The position numbers and the translations under genes were made by a program. From Platynereis dumerilii (taxonomy: Eukaryota > Annelida > Polychaeta > Phyllodocida > Nereididae), in NCBI GenBank assembly GCA_026936325.1, contig JAPTHN010000075.1, forward strand, positions 372,001 through 436,000: a DNA stretch of 64,000 bases, in the 5' to 3' direction. Positions 10,726 to 22,685 of this stretch are shown here, one piece after another. The notes below the pieces were generated by a model that was not told where the DNA came from, made no database searches, and was given only the letters and a program-made list of their open reading frames with translations. The number at the start of each line of letters is the position of its first letter. Position 1 is the stretch's first letter.

Positions 10726-11273
10726 TCACATTGTCCAAAGCCACCACATGAACTGCTGAGTTTTCCGAGCCGTCCAGAACCTCAGGTCATCAAGGTGTAG
10801 TCTTGCACAGTTTCCTCCATCATGGCAACCTAACTCGAAAGTCCTTACACTTAGAACACTTTCAAATATAGTTTTTGTTACGTATTTCTGCTTGCAGCCA
10901 TCTAAATATACTTGTATCCCGTAACTTTTACTGTAGACAATACCTAGGTGGTGCCACTGATCAAGAGTGACAGTCGGATACCCTACCAGAGAACGGTAGT
11001 GTGTGCCATTTTCGAAAGCAGTTCCGAGATTGAGACCTCCAGATACCCTTTGGAAATAGATGAACATCGACATAGATCTCAACAAAGTGGGCCAATCATG
11101 CGATTGCGCAGGTGCTTTGAACCATATTGCGAATGTTGCTCCATTTGGGCAATCAAAGATTTTCCCGAGACAGTCAGTTTCGTGGGTTCCCAAGTCAATG
11201 ATGTTATCGTCGTATGTACCAGCGTTAGGAATATAGATTGAAGAGCCAATCCTTCCTCCTGTCAAATACGGAC
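10726..11273 (-). CDS. Gene 2 exon 3: LamG domain and stop
   Basis: 548-bp terminal exon. Motifs IDLGTHETDCLG, LDQWHHLGIVYS and LHLDDLRFW, ending FMWWLWTM-TGA. Confidence 0.9.
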
Positions 11274-14200
11274 CTGAAAAAAAAGGTCGGGTTATTTACT
11301 ATTTTTCTCAGAACAGGTCTTCATGGCAATGAATGATGTTACAGAAACTTTATTGTAGACTGCATATAATCATTGGTCTTTTAAAAGTGGTTGAGTACAT
11401 CACTGTGTCATATGTACAATGTTTATTGTTTAAAGCATGATTTGTTTAAAGCATGATTTGTTCAGACTTTTACTTAGAAGTTCTAAAACAGGACTAGCAT
11501 GACTGTCTCATTGGCAGTAGATAGATTGGAACCATTAAACAGGGTTAATTGTAATGAAATCATGACAGACTTTAAACAGAATGACTACGATGTTATTGCA
11601 ATATAGGGGGAAGAGAATCACTTCTAATTTATCTGAACATTTTTGGAAGTTTACTTCGAAAGTAGTATAATTGAGGCAAGTCATTGTATTTTGTTTTACT
11701 GTGCCTGCAAGTTAAGATATACCAATCCCCCGGGGGGGGGGGGTACTCATTATGAAAGGGTGTATATATAGAGGTTCCACTGGATGGTTTAGGTTTTTTG
11801 GCTCTCTAGGATTAAAATGGTATTGGTTTTTTATGAATTAAGATTAATTTGGTTGCCCTTTTTTCACCCCCAACATGTTTGGTACCGTTAGAATCGGCTT
11901 CAAACGACGGTTAAAATGGTATAAAAATCATAAAGATTAAATTGGTTTTGGATATTTTTACTAAAAAATTAAATTGGTTTATTTGTGGTTTTGGCGTTGG
12001 TCTCACATTAAAATGGTTTTGGTTTTCAAAATCGCCGTGGCGCATCCCTATGCAAAAGTCCGCGAAGTACCGCCCCCGGGAACCAATTGAACGATTGTTT
12101 GCTGCTTGGCGTGACAGAGAAAAAGGCAGACAAGCAGAATCTAATTGTTTATCATCGTGCTGAAGAGAGCTTCAAATGACAGAGAAGAATTAAGTCAACA
12201 GGTAGGAACCGAAGATAAATATTTGATGATGTAACAAAATCAATCTCATTAAAATCCATGGTGAAAATACCCGAACTTGTCGTGAGTCATTGATTCTCCA
12301 AGATGCACTTACACATTTATAATTGCCTATTAGATTTGACGTATGTTTCCAAAGTAAACAGAATAATGAATAATGATGTAGGCCTGTACGATATACAATG
12401 TATACTTTCCTGCTTTTGTGCATATGGGTCTTAGAGCTCTTTGCAGATTAGCGGTCCACTGGAAAAATTAATTTCACATTTTCAACTTTCAAACTGGTTT
12501 TGCCAAATCATTGACAGTTTTCTGTTGGTTTCCTAATCTTCTTATTTGATGAAGTACCTTAAGCCGTTTAATTAGTTTGTTTATTGTCACCTATGCTGCT
12601 AGACATGATAAGCACTGAATCAACTGATAAACCATAACTGACACAAACAAAACATTTTTAAGCCAGTGACGGCACACGACCAAGTTGAAAGTTAATTTTG
12701 AAACTGGTTGGACCGCTAATTTGCAAACAGCTACAAAACAATCGACTATGAACTGCACTGACAATTTTTGTAACCATAAATGCTTCCCAGTGCCCAAATA
12801 TTATTTAGTATTTTTGTGCTTTCTCGTGATATTTGCAGTACGTCTCATATTTTCTCCATGGTGTTTGACATGACATATTGAGCTCAGGCCCTCACACAAA
12901 TTTAGTATGGACATACTTTATATATATTGCACAAAAAAAGTAGGTGCAAAAACCCCTATGCTGTAAACATGCTGCATGCAAATTCAGCTGATCTTTGACC
13001 CCGTGAAAAGAAGCCTATTTGTTTTCTTTATTAATTTGCATTATAACGGTGGGGCACCAAAAGTTTATCGTCGTGATTTACATTCAGGAGACACTGTATG
13101 CTAAGTTTGAATGAGATTGGTAAGCAGGGGCACCCATGGTTATGGTCATAAGTTTTGGCGAAATTTCTTCAGGAAGAGCTTGCACTTCGCGCTGCTGAAA
13201 ACCAGGGCTTTGGAGTCGGAGTCAGGAGTCGTGGAGTCGGAGGTTTTTGGGTGGAGTCGGAGTCGGAGTCGAAAATTAAAGTGGTGACTCCTAACTCCTT
13301 AAAATAATTAATATAATTTACAAAAACACAATTTCAAAAATGTGAAATGAATTCCAAATTTTACATAAAACTTCTCAAGCAAGTATTCATGCACAAAACC
13401 TATGAAAACTTTGTAGAATGACCTTTTTGTCTCTGTAACCATGTGATATTTATGTGCAATAATGCCGATAAGCGGAGTCGGGAGTCGCAGTCGTAAATCA
13501 GGAGACCTAAGGAGTCGGAGTCGGAGTCGCTTTTCAGAAAGGCAAAGGAGTCGGGAGTCTGAGTCGGTTCACTTATCACCCGACTCCAAAGCCCTGCTAA
13601 AAACCTCAACAGCACAAATCGACCAAAGAAGTTGTCTACTTATAGCGCTTCACAGATTGGTGGTCCATTGGAAAAATAATTTACTTCTTTTCCATTTGCA
13701 AATTGGCTTTGCCAGGTCTTTGACAGTTCCAGTTGGTTTGCTATTCTTCTTATTATAAACGCATTTATTCATATCCTGTATACAAGTGCACAAATACAGG
13801 ATGTAAAGCGCCATTTTGTCCCTTCATCTATCCAAATCTTAATCTCTCCTTACCTGGTGTTCCTGACACACTGACATTGGTGCCAAAAGCAGAGTAGGTG
13901 CCAACTGAATCCATTAGGACATGAACCAACAAATCTGGAATCATAATGTAATAAATGACATCAGAAAAAATAAACGGATACAGTTTTCCAGTACAATGAG
14001 TACATGTTAAGATCCAAACCACCATACATGTTTTTTGGGGGCATATTATATGCGGCAAGGCGCCAAAGGGCCTCCAAAGATGGGCCAGCACTTGTCAACT
14101 TGAAAAGTTCAGTGGATCAGACAGGATGCAGGTAGTTATTTGAAGAATGATCGATAAAATGCCAGTTACTGTGCCATACCTTAGCTTTCATACCTTAAGG

Positions 14201-15504
14201 TATGACTTACGGTACATGTAATACATATAAGGGTCATTCTCAAATTTGGGACAATTTGCATCATTAATTTGAATGCAATTGATATCTGAAGCATCACTCC
14301 ACATCTGTTATACATATTGCTATTTAGAACAACTGCATTTGGAACAAAAAGTCATTTGTTAGACCTTTTTTTGGTGCTTTGTGTCCAGTAATCCGTGCCA
14401 AATCAGTGGTTTTTTCCTGTCACTGGACCTGACATGACAAAATCAAGTGTTAATTTTCCTCCTAAAGCACCCTCATTTTCAAAGTTTCTTGGCACAATTC
14501 ATGAGAGTATAGACTTGAATTAATATATACATCATATTTAACTTTTTTCTTGTTTCATTTCATTGAATTAATTGATGTAATAGACGTTTCACTAGTTAAT
14601 GTTAATTTTTTTGTCCACTCCGTTACCTGGCATAGCTCGGCTCGCTATTGTTTTTAATGAGCAATTTCCACTCAATGTCGTAAAATGCACATGCCCCAAA
14701 CTACCACAGCTTTGCAGATTTTCATTAAACAGGTATTCAACAATTTAAGCATAATTTTCATTGGAACATTTTTTGGCCCCACTAAAATGTCCACTCCGTT
14801 ATCTCCTACTCCGAGCTTACCATTGATACCTTTTCAAAGAAATTTTATGTATATATTGCTGAGGGTGACAGGATTCAATAGAATGCAATAAAAACTTTGT
14901 TCCTGTCCACTCCGTTACCACAAAAAAATCGATATTTAATTAAAAAAACGATTGATCTGAGATGAAGTACTTCTGAAAATAAGACTTACATAATTGTTTT
15001 CATTTTTTCCTATTTTTAAATTGCTCAAAAAGCAGGTTTTTTGCATCAAAAGTCCACTCCGTTACCACATTTTCCAGGGCATTTTGTCCCAAAATTTGAG
15101 AATGGCCCATAAATACTGACCTCATGACATTCAACCGACCAATACCATAGCAGCTTACCTTCCTGAAGTTCTGCCATCAAGGAGACAGCATTGCTTGCGA
15201 AAGGTGAATTGATCTGCAGCCTTGTGAAACTCGCTGATTTGGGACATGCAAAACATAAGGTACAGTTGGCATTATTGTAGGCCACACCAATGCACGACTT
15301 GTCCGATTGAGTGTTACATTTAACAGCGCAACGAATTCTCGTCATATTTGAAATGTTTTCTGTTGTGGAGCAGCTGACATTTCCTTGAACTTTGTAGAGT
15401 GCAGCTTTGGTTTCCATGGCAACAGCTACTTGTAATGTTGAAATAATTAGCAGACACATGAGCACCATTGCAAATTGATACTGTTGCTGTGAAAACAAAA
15501 CCAT
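10726..15504 (-). CDS. Gene 2: secreted PAN/apple-like + LamG protein, three exons
   Basis: Paralogue of gene 1 with exons 15504-15159, 13934-13854 and 11273-10726, the same phase-1 GT-AG structure and 324 predicted residues. Its LamG exon has one amino-acid change from gene 1 (YDDN for YDNN) and its linker one (VSVSGTP for VRVSGTP). By contrast the PAN/apple-like exon differs at about 15 residues, for example TENISN for TQTIAS and IRCAVKCN for IGCAVKCN, although all cysteines are kept. That exon is also farther from gene 3 than gene 1 is, suggesting a conversion tract or selection. It retains the possible 5' splice acceptor before Met13. An LTR retrotransposon lies about 600 bp upstream of the start and could affect expression. 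Confidence 0.85.
11274..13853 (-). other. Gene 2 intron 2
   Basis: Phase-1 intron equivalent to 2857-5476. Holds a shorter poly-G run at about 11731 and the (GGAGTC)n hAT-type element at 13203-13596. Confidence 0.8.
13203..13596. mobile_element. hAT-type MITE with (GGAGTC)n arms, unit B copy
   Basis: Same insertion as 4790-5219, carried along in the duplication. It is about 36 bp shorter because the left hexanucleotide arm has contracted. Confidence 0.8.
13854..13934 (-). CDS. Gene 2 exon 2: linker
   Basis: 81-bp symmetrical phase 1-1 exon. Encodes LLVHVLMDSVGTYSAFGTN then VSVSGTP; donor GTAAGG. Confidence 0.85.
13935..15158 (-). other. Gene 2 intron 1
   Basis: Phase-1 intron filled largely by the transposon at about 14231-15108. 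Confidence 0.8.
14231..15108. mobile_element. Non-autonomous DNA transposon with GTCCACTCCGTTACC repeats, unit B
   Basis: Copy of the element at 5854-6796, inherited with the segmental duplication. It has four of the internal motifs (14613, 14789 with one change, 14905, 15052) where unit A has five, so one motif with its neighbourhood has been lost or gained by slippage. Confidence 0.7.
15159..15504 (-). CDS. Gene 2 exon 1: signal peptide and divergent PAN/apple-like module
   Basis: 346 bp with donor GAAG/GTAAGC. By eye about 27 substitutions from gene 1 fall in the 230 bp nearest the donor, but only about two in the signal-peptide part. Confidence 0.82.
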
Positions 15505-16104
15505 ATTTCCTGTAATTCTTCGAATTTTGCAGTACTTAGTTTCTCCCAGATGGTATCTGTGCAGTGTCTCAGTCAGAAATATAAAAGTTATTGGGAAACA
15601 TATTGATATTTACCTTCTGGTGTTAATTAATAACAGCATGTTAGCTGTATGACACTAATTAAGTAAAATAATTAATTATGCAGATAATTTCCACCCAGAG
15701 AATCTTTGCTGAAGTGAAAATTTCAATACTTCACGAATATTATGAGCTATGCACTGTATGTGTATCATGTGAAGACCCTGAAGTTGTTGACACATGCTGA
15801 TATTGAATTAAATTTTGTGCCTGAAGATCGAATAGAACTCTCATGATTATTTTTAATCACCAATTAATACATCAGCAGCAATCAGCAGAAAAAAGAGAGA
15901 ATCAATAACAAACTAATAATGTACCTTTAGAAAGAAAACTGCAGTTGAGGAATATGGCAATCCGATATTCCTATATTACATATATAATTGCATGAGAAAA
16001 GATATAATATAATAATTGTAACAAACTGCCTGGTGCATTACATAGTGGTGAGATCCCAGGACCTGACTATTCGTGGACTGAGGCGTTGGTTGGGGGGTTA
16101 TGGG
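15505..16104. other. Upstream region of gene 2
   Basis: Equivalent to 7193-7950 of unit A but without the palindromic MITE; the single TA at about 15751 marks its empty site. The LTR retrotransposon begins at 16105. Confidence 0.5.
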
Positions 16105-16269
16105 TGTGGTATTCACTGCTTTACTAAGCGTCCACCAGGGGTGTGCATGATTGTTAGCCACCTGGCGAGTATTGTAATAACTAGCGAGCGATAATAAATA
16201 ATACAGATTCTTACTGAAAGCACGTGTTCTGGATTCATTCTGGATTTATTGAATTTATTGGACATTACA
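16105..16269 (+). repeat. 5' LTR
   Basis: 165 bp, starts TGTGGTATTC and ends GGACATTACA. It is followed at once by TTGGCGACGAAGG, the expected place of the primer-binding site; the matching tRNA was not identified. Confidence 0.95.
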
Positions 16270-19200
16270 TTGGCGACGAAGGATGGCAGTTAACATAGTT
16301 AACGTTCCGCCTTACCCACCATTCGACACTGAAAGTGAAAACGCTGGAGTTCGCTGGACAAAGTACATTTCAAGGCTCAAAAACAATGTGTTCGTTGGCT
16401 ACCAAATCACTGACAATGCTCAGAAAAAAGGATTACTGCTTGCCTGGGGCGGAGACGATCTAAATGACATTGTTGAGAACGATCTAGAAGGCAAACTGGA
16501 CGATGCAGAAGGTGCCAATGTTTTTGACAAGTTGGTCAATGCTTTGAGTGCACATTTCAATCCTAAGCAAAATGTGGAGTTCCAGACTTTTCAGTTTCGT
16601 AAGACCATGCAGTTACCAGATGAGTCCATTACCAAGTACTATGCCAGATTATCTAAACTTGCAGACACTTGTGAATTTCATGATAAGAATCGGGAGGTCA
16701 AATCACAGATAATCAATGGTGCTTCTGATGACAAAGATACCAGGAAGGGGCTAGCAGAAAAAACTCTCACTCTAACTCAGCTTGTGGACTATGCGAAAAC
16801 GCTAGAAATCACAAGTACTCAACAGAAAGAGCGTTCTGCTGCCGGTGCTACAGCGGTTGATGAGAATGTGAATGCTGTAAAATCGGGCTTCAAAAAACAT
16901 TCTCACTTCAAACAGCCTCAGACCCAGCGTCGCTACGAAGACCGGCAAAGCCAAAAGCCCCAAGACACCAACTGTTTCAACTGTGGCGAAACATGGCCTC
17001 ACCAAGGCGGCATGTCTAAATGTCCCGCTCGTAACACTAAGTGCTCAAGATGTAAAAGACTGCACCACTATTCAGCTCTGTGTAAATCTCCGGCAGCTAC
17101 TCCAAAGCCTGCCAAACAACGTCAACGATCATCTAGACAACCCAAGCGGAACAAGTCTAAATCGGTGAATCTAGTCGCACAAGAATCGAGCGACGACGAC
17201 AATTACGAGTATGTGTATGCAGTTAACGGCCAGAAGGCAAAGGGTGACCTTCCGTTCACTACCGTCAGTGTGAACGGCACGCCTGTTCGGATGCTCATTG
17301 ATACGGGGGCATCAGTTGACGTCATCGATGAGGTTACGTGGAAACAACTACACCCAGTGGATCTTCAAAGCTGCACCACTAATCTGATCCCGTACGGATC
17401 ATCGCAGAAGCTGACGCTTCTCGGCAAGTTCAACGCTCGACTTTCAAGGAAAGAATATGCAACAGACCGCACAATATACGTCGCGGAGGGCTCGTTCGGA
17501 TGCCTACTCGGATACCAGGCATGCACAGATCTAGGTGTCGTCAGTATCAACTCTGTTGCTCACCAGCCCACACCGCTGACTGGTGATAAGATTCTGAAAA
17601 CTTTTCCTGAACTGTTTAAAGGTGTTGGATTGCTAAAAGGTGTGAAAATGAAGTTGCACATTGATGAATCAGTGCAACCCATTGCCCAGCCTCACAGACG
17701 TGTGCCTTTTCATCTCCGTGCCAAAGTTGAAGAGAAGATCCGAGAATTAGAAGCTGCAGACATCATCGAGGAAGTAGATGGTCCTACTCCATGGGTGTCA
17801 CCAATGGTGACTCCGCCAAAGCCTAACAACCCGAACGAAATCAGGTTGTGTGTTGATATGCGAGGTCCGAATCAAGCCATCAAGAGAGAGCGTCACATCA
17901 CGCCAACTATTGAGGAGGCCCTCAGCGACCTGAACGGTGCGAAAATATTCTCGAAACTTGACCTTAGCCAAGGATATCACCAAATTCTACTTGATGAAAG
18001 CTCGAGATATATCACCACGTTCTCTACACATCTGGGATTACGCAGATACAAGAGACTGAACTTTGGGATTTCGTGTGCCTCCGAAATCTTTCAAAACATC
18101 GTACGAAATGTGTTAAGTGGTCTCAAAGGAGTCATGAATGTGAGTGATGACATTTTGGTGTATGCAGAAAACAAACAACAGCATGATGATTATTTGTATG
18201 CTGTTCTCAACCGACTCCAGGAGAAAGGATTAACCGTGAATTTCAGGAAGTGCTCATTTGCTCAATCGTCATTATCTTATCTTGGTTATGTGTTCAACCA
18301 GAATGGCATTTCACCTGACCCAAGCAAAGTTCAAGACATCAAGGACGCTGAAACACCAACGTCCGCCACAGAAATCAGATCTCTGCTGGGTTTAGCAAAC
18401 TACTGCTCGAGATTTATTCGGAATTTTGCAACTATCACGGCGCCGCTTAGGGAACTAACAAAGAAGGGAACGGCCTTCGTGTGGACGAAGAAACACGCAA
18501 CTGCACTGCAACAGCTGAAAGATGCCCTGACTTCAAGTACAGTGATGTCATACTTCGACCCTAACAAGGACACTGAAGTCATCGTCGACGCAAGTCCAGT
18601 AGGTGTCGCCGCGGTGTTAACTCAGCGTAAAGGAGAAAGCATCAAAGTCATCAGCTATGCAAGTCGAGCGCTCACTCCAGTGGAGCAACGCTACTCGCAG
18701 ACCGAAAGGGAAGCGCTCGCCGTAGTGTTTGGGTGCGAGAAATACCGGCTCTATCTACACGGAAGCAAATTCACGATCCTAAGCGATCATAAACCGTTGA
18801 TCCCTCTCTTCAACAACCCCAAAGCGAAGTTGCCGGCGAGAATCGAGCGTTGGGTTATGCGACTGCCGCAATACAACATGACTTTGAAGTATCGGCCTGG
18901 AAAAGATAATCCAGCTGACTATGGATCTAGGCATCCCATGACAAAGCCTGACGAAAGCAGACCCGAAAGCGTTGCAGAAGAATATATGAATTTCCTGGCT
19001 GAAATGGCGTCGCCTGTTGCCATAGGCAAAGAGGAAATACAGAACGCAACTGTCAAAGATGCCGATCTTCTAGCAGTCATTACGGCACTACAAACAAATA
19101 ACTGGCCTGATAACTTGAAATCGTCAAGCTACTACAAAGTTCGTGGAGAACTGTCGGTGACAGCCGAGGAAAACCTTGTACTTCGAGGAACCCGAATCAT

Positions 19201-20922
19201 CATACCTAAGCCACTTCAACAGCGTGCCATTGACTTGGCCCACGAAGGCCATTAGGGCATCGTCCGTACAAAACAACTGCTCCGAACCAAAGTTTGGTTT
19301 CCGGGTATAGACAGACTTGTTGAAAAGAGCGTCAGTGAGTGCATTGCTTGCCAAGCAAATACCGTTAAGAACGGCCCTCATGAGCTCCGGATGACGGAGT
19401 TACCTGATTACCCTTGGCAACGCATTGATGCAGATTTCTTTGGCCCATTGCCGACCGGAGAACACTTACTGGTAATTATCGACCAGTACTCACGATATCC
19501 AGTTGTGGAGATTGTTCATTCCCTCACCAGCAAGGCTATCATTCCAGTATTTGACAAGGTGTTCGCTGAATTTGGAATTCCTGAGATGCTGAAAACAGAC
19601 AACGGCCCACCATTTAACAGTTCAGACTTTGCAACATTCTTGAAACACCTGGGGGTAAAACTCCATAGGGTGACACCGTTGTGGCCGCAAGCAAACGGCG
19701 AAGTGGAACGGTTCATGCAGTCTCTTGGCAAACTGGTTCGAACAGCCAAAGTGGATGGAAAATCCTGGAGACAATCTCTCTACACTCTGTTGCGGAATTA
19801 AAGGGCGACTCCGCACGCCACAACTGGCGTACCACCAGCATCCATCATGTTCGGTAGAGACGTTAACGTCAAATTACCAAAAATCAAGCACACCAACGTC
19901 TCATCTGACATCACCAACCGGGATGCAGACCGTAAGCTCAAGATGAAACTGTATGCTGACAAGCGTCGTTGCGTCAGTAAATCTCCGAAGTTAAACGTCG
20001 GTGATCAAGTCCTTGTACGACAACCAAAACTCAACAAGACCACATCGCCCTACGACCCAAATCCACTTATCGTGAAGAAAGTGGAAGGAACGAAAATCAC
20101 AGCGCAGAATGCGCAACGCACGATCACACGAAATGTATCCTTCTTCAAGGCATTTCATGGTCGTTCACATCTGCTCACTCCTGCAGATCCGACGGATTCG
20201 GATGACGAGGATATTTCGGTGCCCCAACAACCCCCTGTGCCCCAACAACCCCCTCGCCCGGTCCCTGCTGTTCAACCAGCTCAACCTCCTGTCCCTGTGC
20301 AACCAGCTCAACCTCCTGTCCCTGTGCAGCAACCACTTGCCGCACCACCAGTTCGTTCATCCGGCAGAGTCCGGACCCGACCCTCATTCTTAGTGATGAA
20401 TTATGACACCAATTTCAGTGGGCACAATAATCCCACTCGTGAGGAGAATGAGACATAGTGATCATGAACTGTCATCTTATATTACAAGTGTGTGTTACAT
20501 CATTGTAAACAGCTTTAAATGATCATGAACTGTCGTATTAAATTGTTTGTATTACATCGTTAAATTATCCAGCAAAGAAGTAACAGGAGTTTTAATTTCA
20601 ACTGATTATTGTTGCTTTAAAATTGTGTTGACATTTGTAGATATGTTCTGTTTAGTTAGCAGCTAGTCAACTTACTGATAGCCTTTGCATTGTTATTATA
20701 CTAGTCAAGCGTTACTTTTAAAGTATTATAGTCATACGCATAGCTTGTTCGTATTCAAGTTTCAAGTATTCAGTATTTTGTAGAATTGCTGTTAATCAGT
20801 AGGATTCTTAAAATAAGATCTCAGGCTCTGAAGTACATCAGCAGACATGTAAAGTTAATGTTGGTATTCAGTATTCATTATTGTTATTCAGGATGGTATT
20901 CTCAATTCAACGCAAGGAGGAA

Positions 20923-21087
20923 TGTGGTATTCACTGCTTTACTAAGCGTCCACCAGGGGCGTACATGATTGTTAGCCACTTGGCGAGTATTGCAATAACT
21001 AGCGAGCGATAATAAATAATACAGATTCTTACTGAAAGCACGTGTTCTGGATTCATTCTGGATTTATTGAATTTATTGGACATTACA
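20923..21087 (+). repeat. 3' LTR
   Basis: 165 bp, the same ends as the 5' LTR, and four substitutions from it. A polypurine tract lies just before it and the ATGGG target duplication at 21088-21092 just after it. Confidence 0.95.
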
Positions 21088-21092
21088 ATGGG

Positions 21093-21362
21093 GGACAGGG
21101 AACTCAAAAGTAAAATAGCAACGGACGTGGGGGACACAAAACCCTTTCTATAGAGCTGAGGGACTGGGAATTCAAAATTCAACTATAAAAATTGCAAAAG
21201 GACAGGGAATTCAAAAGTAAAATGGCCAAGTGACAGAGGGACACAAAACCCCATCTAGAGTTTCTGGACTTCGCAATCTAGAAATAAATGAATACGGCCA
21301 CAGTTACCGTGAAATAAACAAGAGAAAAACTCCAATACCACCCCCCCCCCCCCGCATTGGTA
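21093..21362. other. Unit B tail, no gene
   Basis: Resumes the unit A sequence of about 7963-8245 after the LTR element. Includes a poly-C run at about 21340. Confidence 0.5.
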
Positions 21363-21682
21363 ACACATGATAAAATATGGGTGTAATACGGTGTGTATCA
21401 TTTGAAGATTATCAAAGGCTAACAACAAAATCCTTGTTTTTTAGGTCTCCACCCTCTGAGTCCAGTCGGAATTTTGATGATGACTCTGTCATTGCATATA
21501 AAATGTATTCAAGTCCAAGTGGCATCTTTGGAACTTTTGAACTTGCCATTGCTTAGAGCTAGGAGAAGCTGTTCAAAGAAGTTGGAGTAGCTGAAAAGAA
21601 GGGTGGAAGCTCATCGAAGAAGCAAGCTTTCCCACCATCTCCCTTATTCTCCCTTATACCAGTCTATAGAAGACCTTGAGAT
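21363..21682 (+). pseudogene. Relic exon of an unrecognised plus-strand gene (unit C copy)
   Basis: After TTGTTTTTTAG, a plausible splice acceptor ending at 21444, an open frame encodes SPPSESSRNFDDDSVIAYKM and SSPSGIFGTFELAIA before TAG near 21555. This is the longest intact version of the first stretch. The later part, from about 21560, is homologous to the EEKLFK region but degraded. Homology to units A and B stops at about 21682. Confidence 0.4.
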
Positions 21683-22685
21683 CAAGGGCTTCCCAGCATA
21701 TTTGAGTCTGTTACCATTAGATATCAGGGGAATGCAAATAGAATGCAACCTCTAACTAAATGGCACAATTTGCAATGATATGAATATGGTAAAAAATATG
21801 CATTAATGCATGCTTTTCAAATAACATAGCCATCAGATGTTCTGTTAACTCAATTTCAGGGATCATCCCTGGGGACCATCATTCCTTATTATAAGCTAGA
21901 AGGTCACAAAAACAGCAGCATAAATTTTGCATGCCAACACTAAATGTTCTTGCATTGAGAGCACCTTCATCATTAGAAAGTGCACACATTAAACTGAGCT
22001 AGAAGGGGAGGTGGGAGGATTGAAGTCTCACTGTCTGTTGGTGAACTTCGCCGGTTGATGTCACAGCCCTAGCAACATGCCTTAAAGACATCTATAGGCA
22101 ATATTTTGCGAATATTTAAGAATGTAAAGTGATACAGTGAGGTACAAGTCCACAAAAGCATTGGATCGAATTTTTTGATCCAAGAGGAGGCTTCTCAGGC
22201 AATCATATCAACCTGCTCATGCTGGATATCCTTTCACCTTTCTGATTTGCCTTTTTGTGCTACAAGTCAAGGGTCTTGGCATACTTGTTGTAGAACAAAT
22301 CTTCTATTAATTTCAAGATTGACTCAAGAATGTGCCTGTTGCTGATATGTCTGGTAATGAAAATTGGTGGCTGTCTTTCCACCTCACAAAGGAGTTTGAA
22401 CACACCCTTGACAACCAAGAGTCAATTCAAGATTGTGTACAGCTATTGCAAGGCAATTATTTCAACACTCCGCGTTGCCAAAACATAGAACCTACATACA
22501 AGGGATTGACGTTGGAATGTTGCAATTTGTCTCTACACGTATACAGGCCCCTGGTTTCAAATATCATCGATCACTCTTTCCTGATTCTGAGGATTTTACT
22601 GCATCATATACTCAGAGAATGTATTATTTTGATATTCCCAGCCCTTAACTCCTTACAAATGTAAATCTAGATTAAATTTTGTCAG
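21683..22685. other. Unit C intergenic DNA, no gene seen
   Basis: No homology to units A and B. The longest frame (22332-22664, 110 residues) has no recognisable motif and looks like chance. Confidence 0.4.

Larger units (their letters stand above)
16105..21087 (+). mobile_element. Ty3/gypsy-type LTR retrotransposon fossil
   Basis: 4983-bp element with 165-bp LTRs (TGTGG...TTACA) and the 5-bp duplication ATGGG on both sides. Parts in order: gag at about 16.3-17.1 kb with two zinc-knuckle-like clusters (CFNCGE, CSRCKR); protease with IDTGAS near 17.3 kb; reverse transcriptase at about 17.7-18.3 kb (LDLSQGYHQI, SDDILVY); RNase H at about 18.55-18.95 kb (VDASPVG, REALAVVF, SDHKPL); integrase core at about 19.4-19.75 kb; and a proline-rich tail near 20.2-20.35 kb. 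The order RT-RH-IN and the motifs place it in Ty3/gypsy, possibly a mag-like clade. The frame is broken, by about two interruptions. The LTRs differ at four of 165 positions, so it is fairly young, and it inserted after the A/B duplication. A purine-rich tract (AAGGAGGAA) precedes the 3' LTR. Confidence 0.95.
8399..21522. repeat. Segmental duplication, unit B (contains gene 2 and an LTR element)
   Basis: This is the second copy of the unit. It matches unit A along its length once the LTR retrotransposon at 16105-21087 is taken out. The sequence CATCTTTGGAAC that opens units A and B returns at 21523, where a third, diverged unit begins. The 548-bp LamG exon differs from that of unit A at only two positions, so this duplication is recent compared with units C and D. 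Confidence 0.95.

Noticed and set aside
10576-10800. 74-residue plus-strand frame conserved with 2159-2383
   Set aside because: It overlaps the antisense of the LamG exon end and its flank; conservation follows from the duplication.
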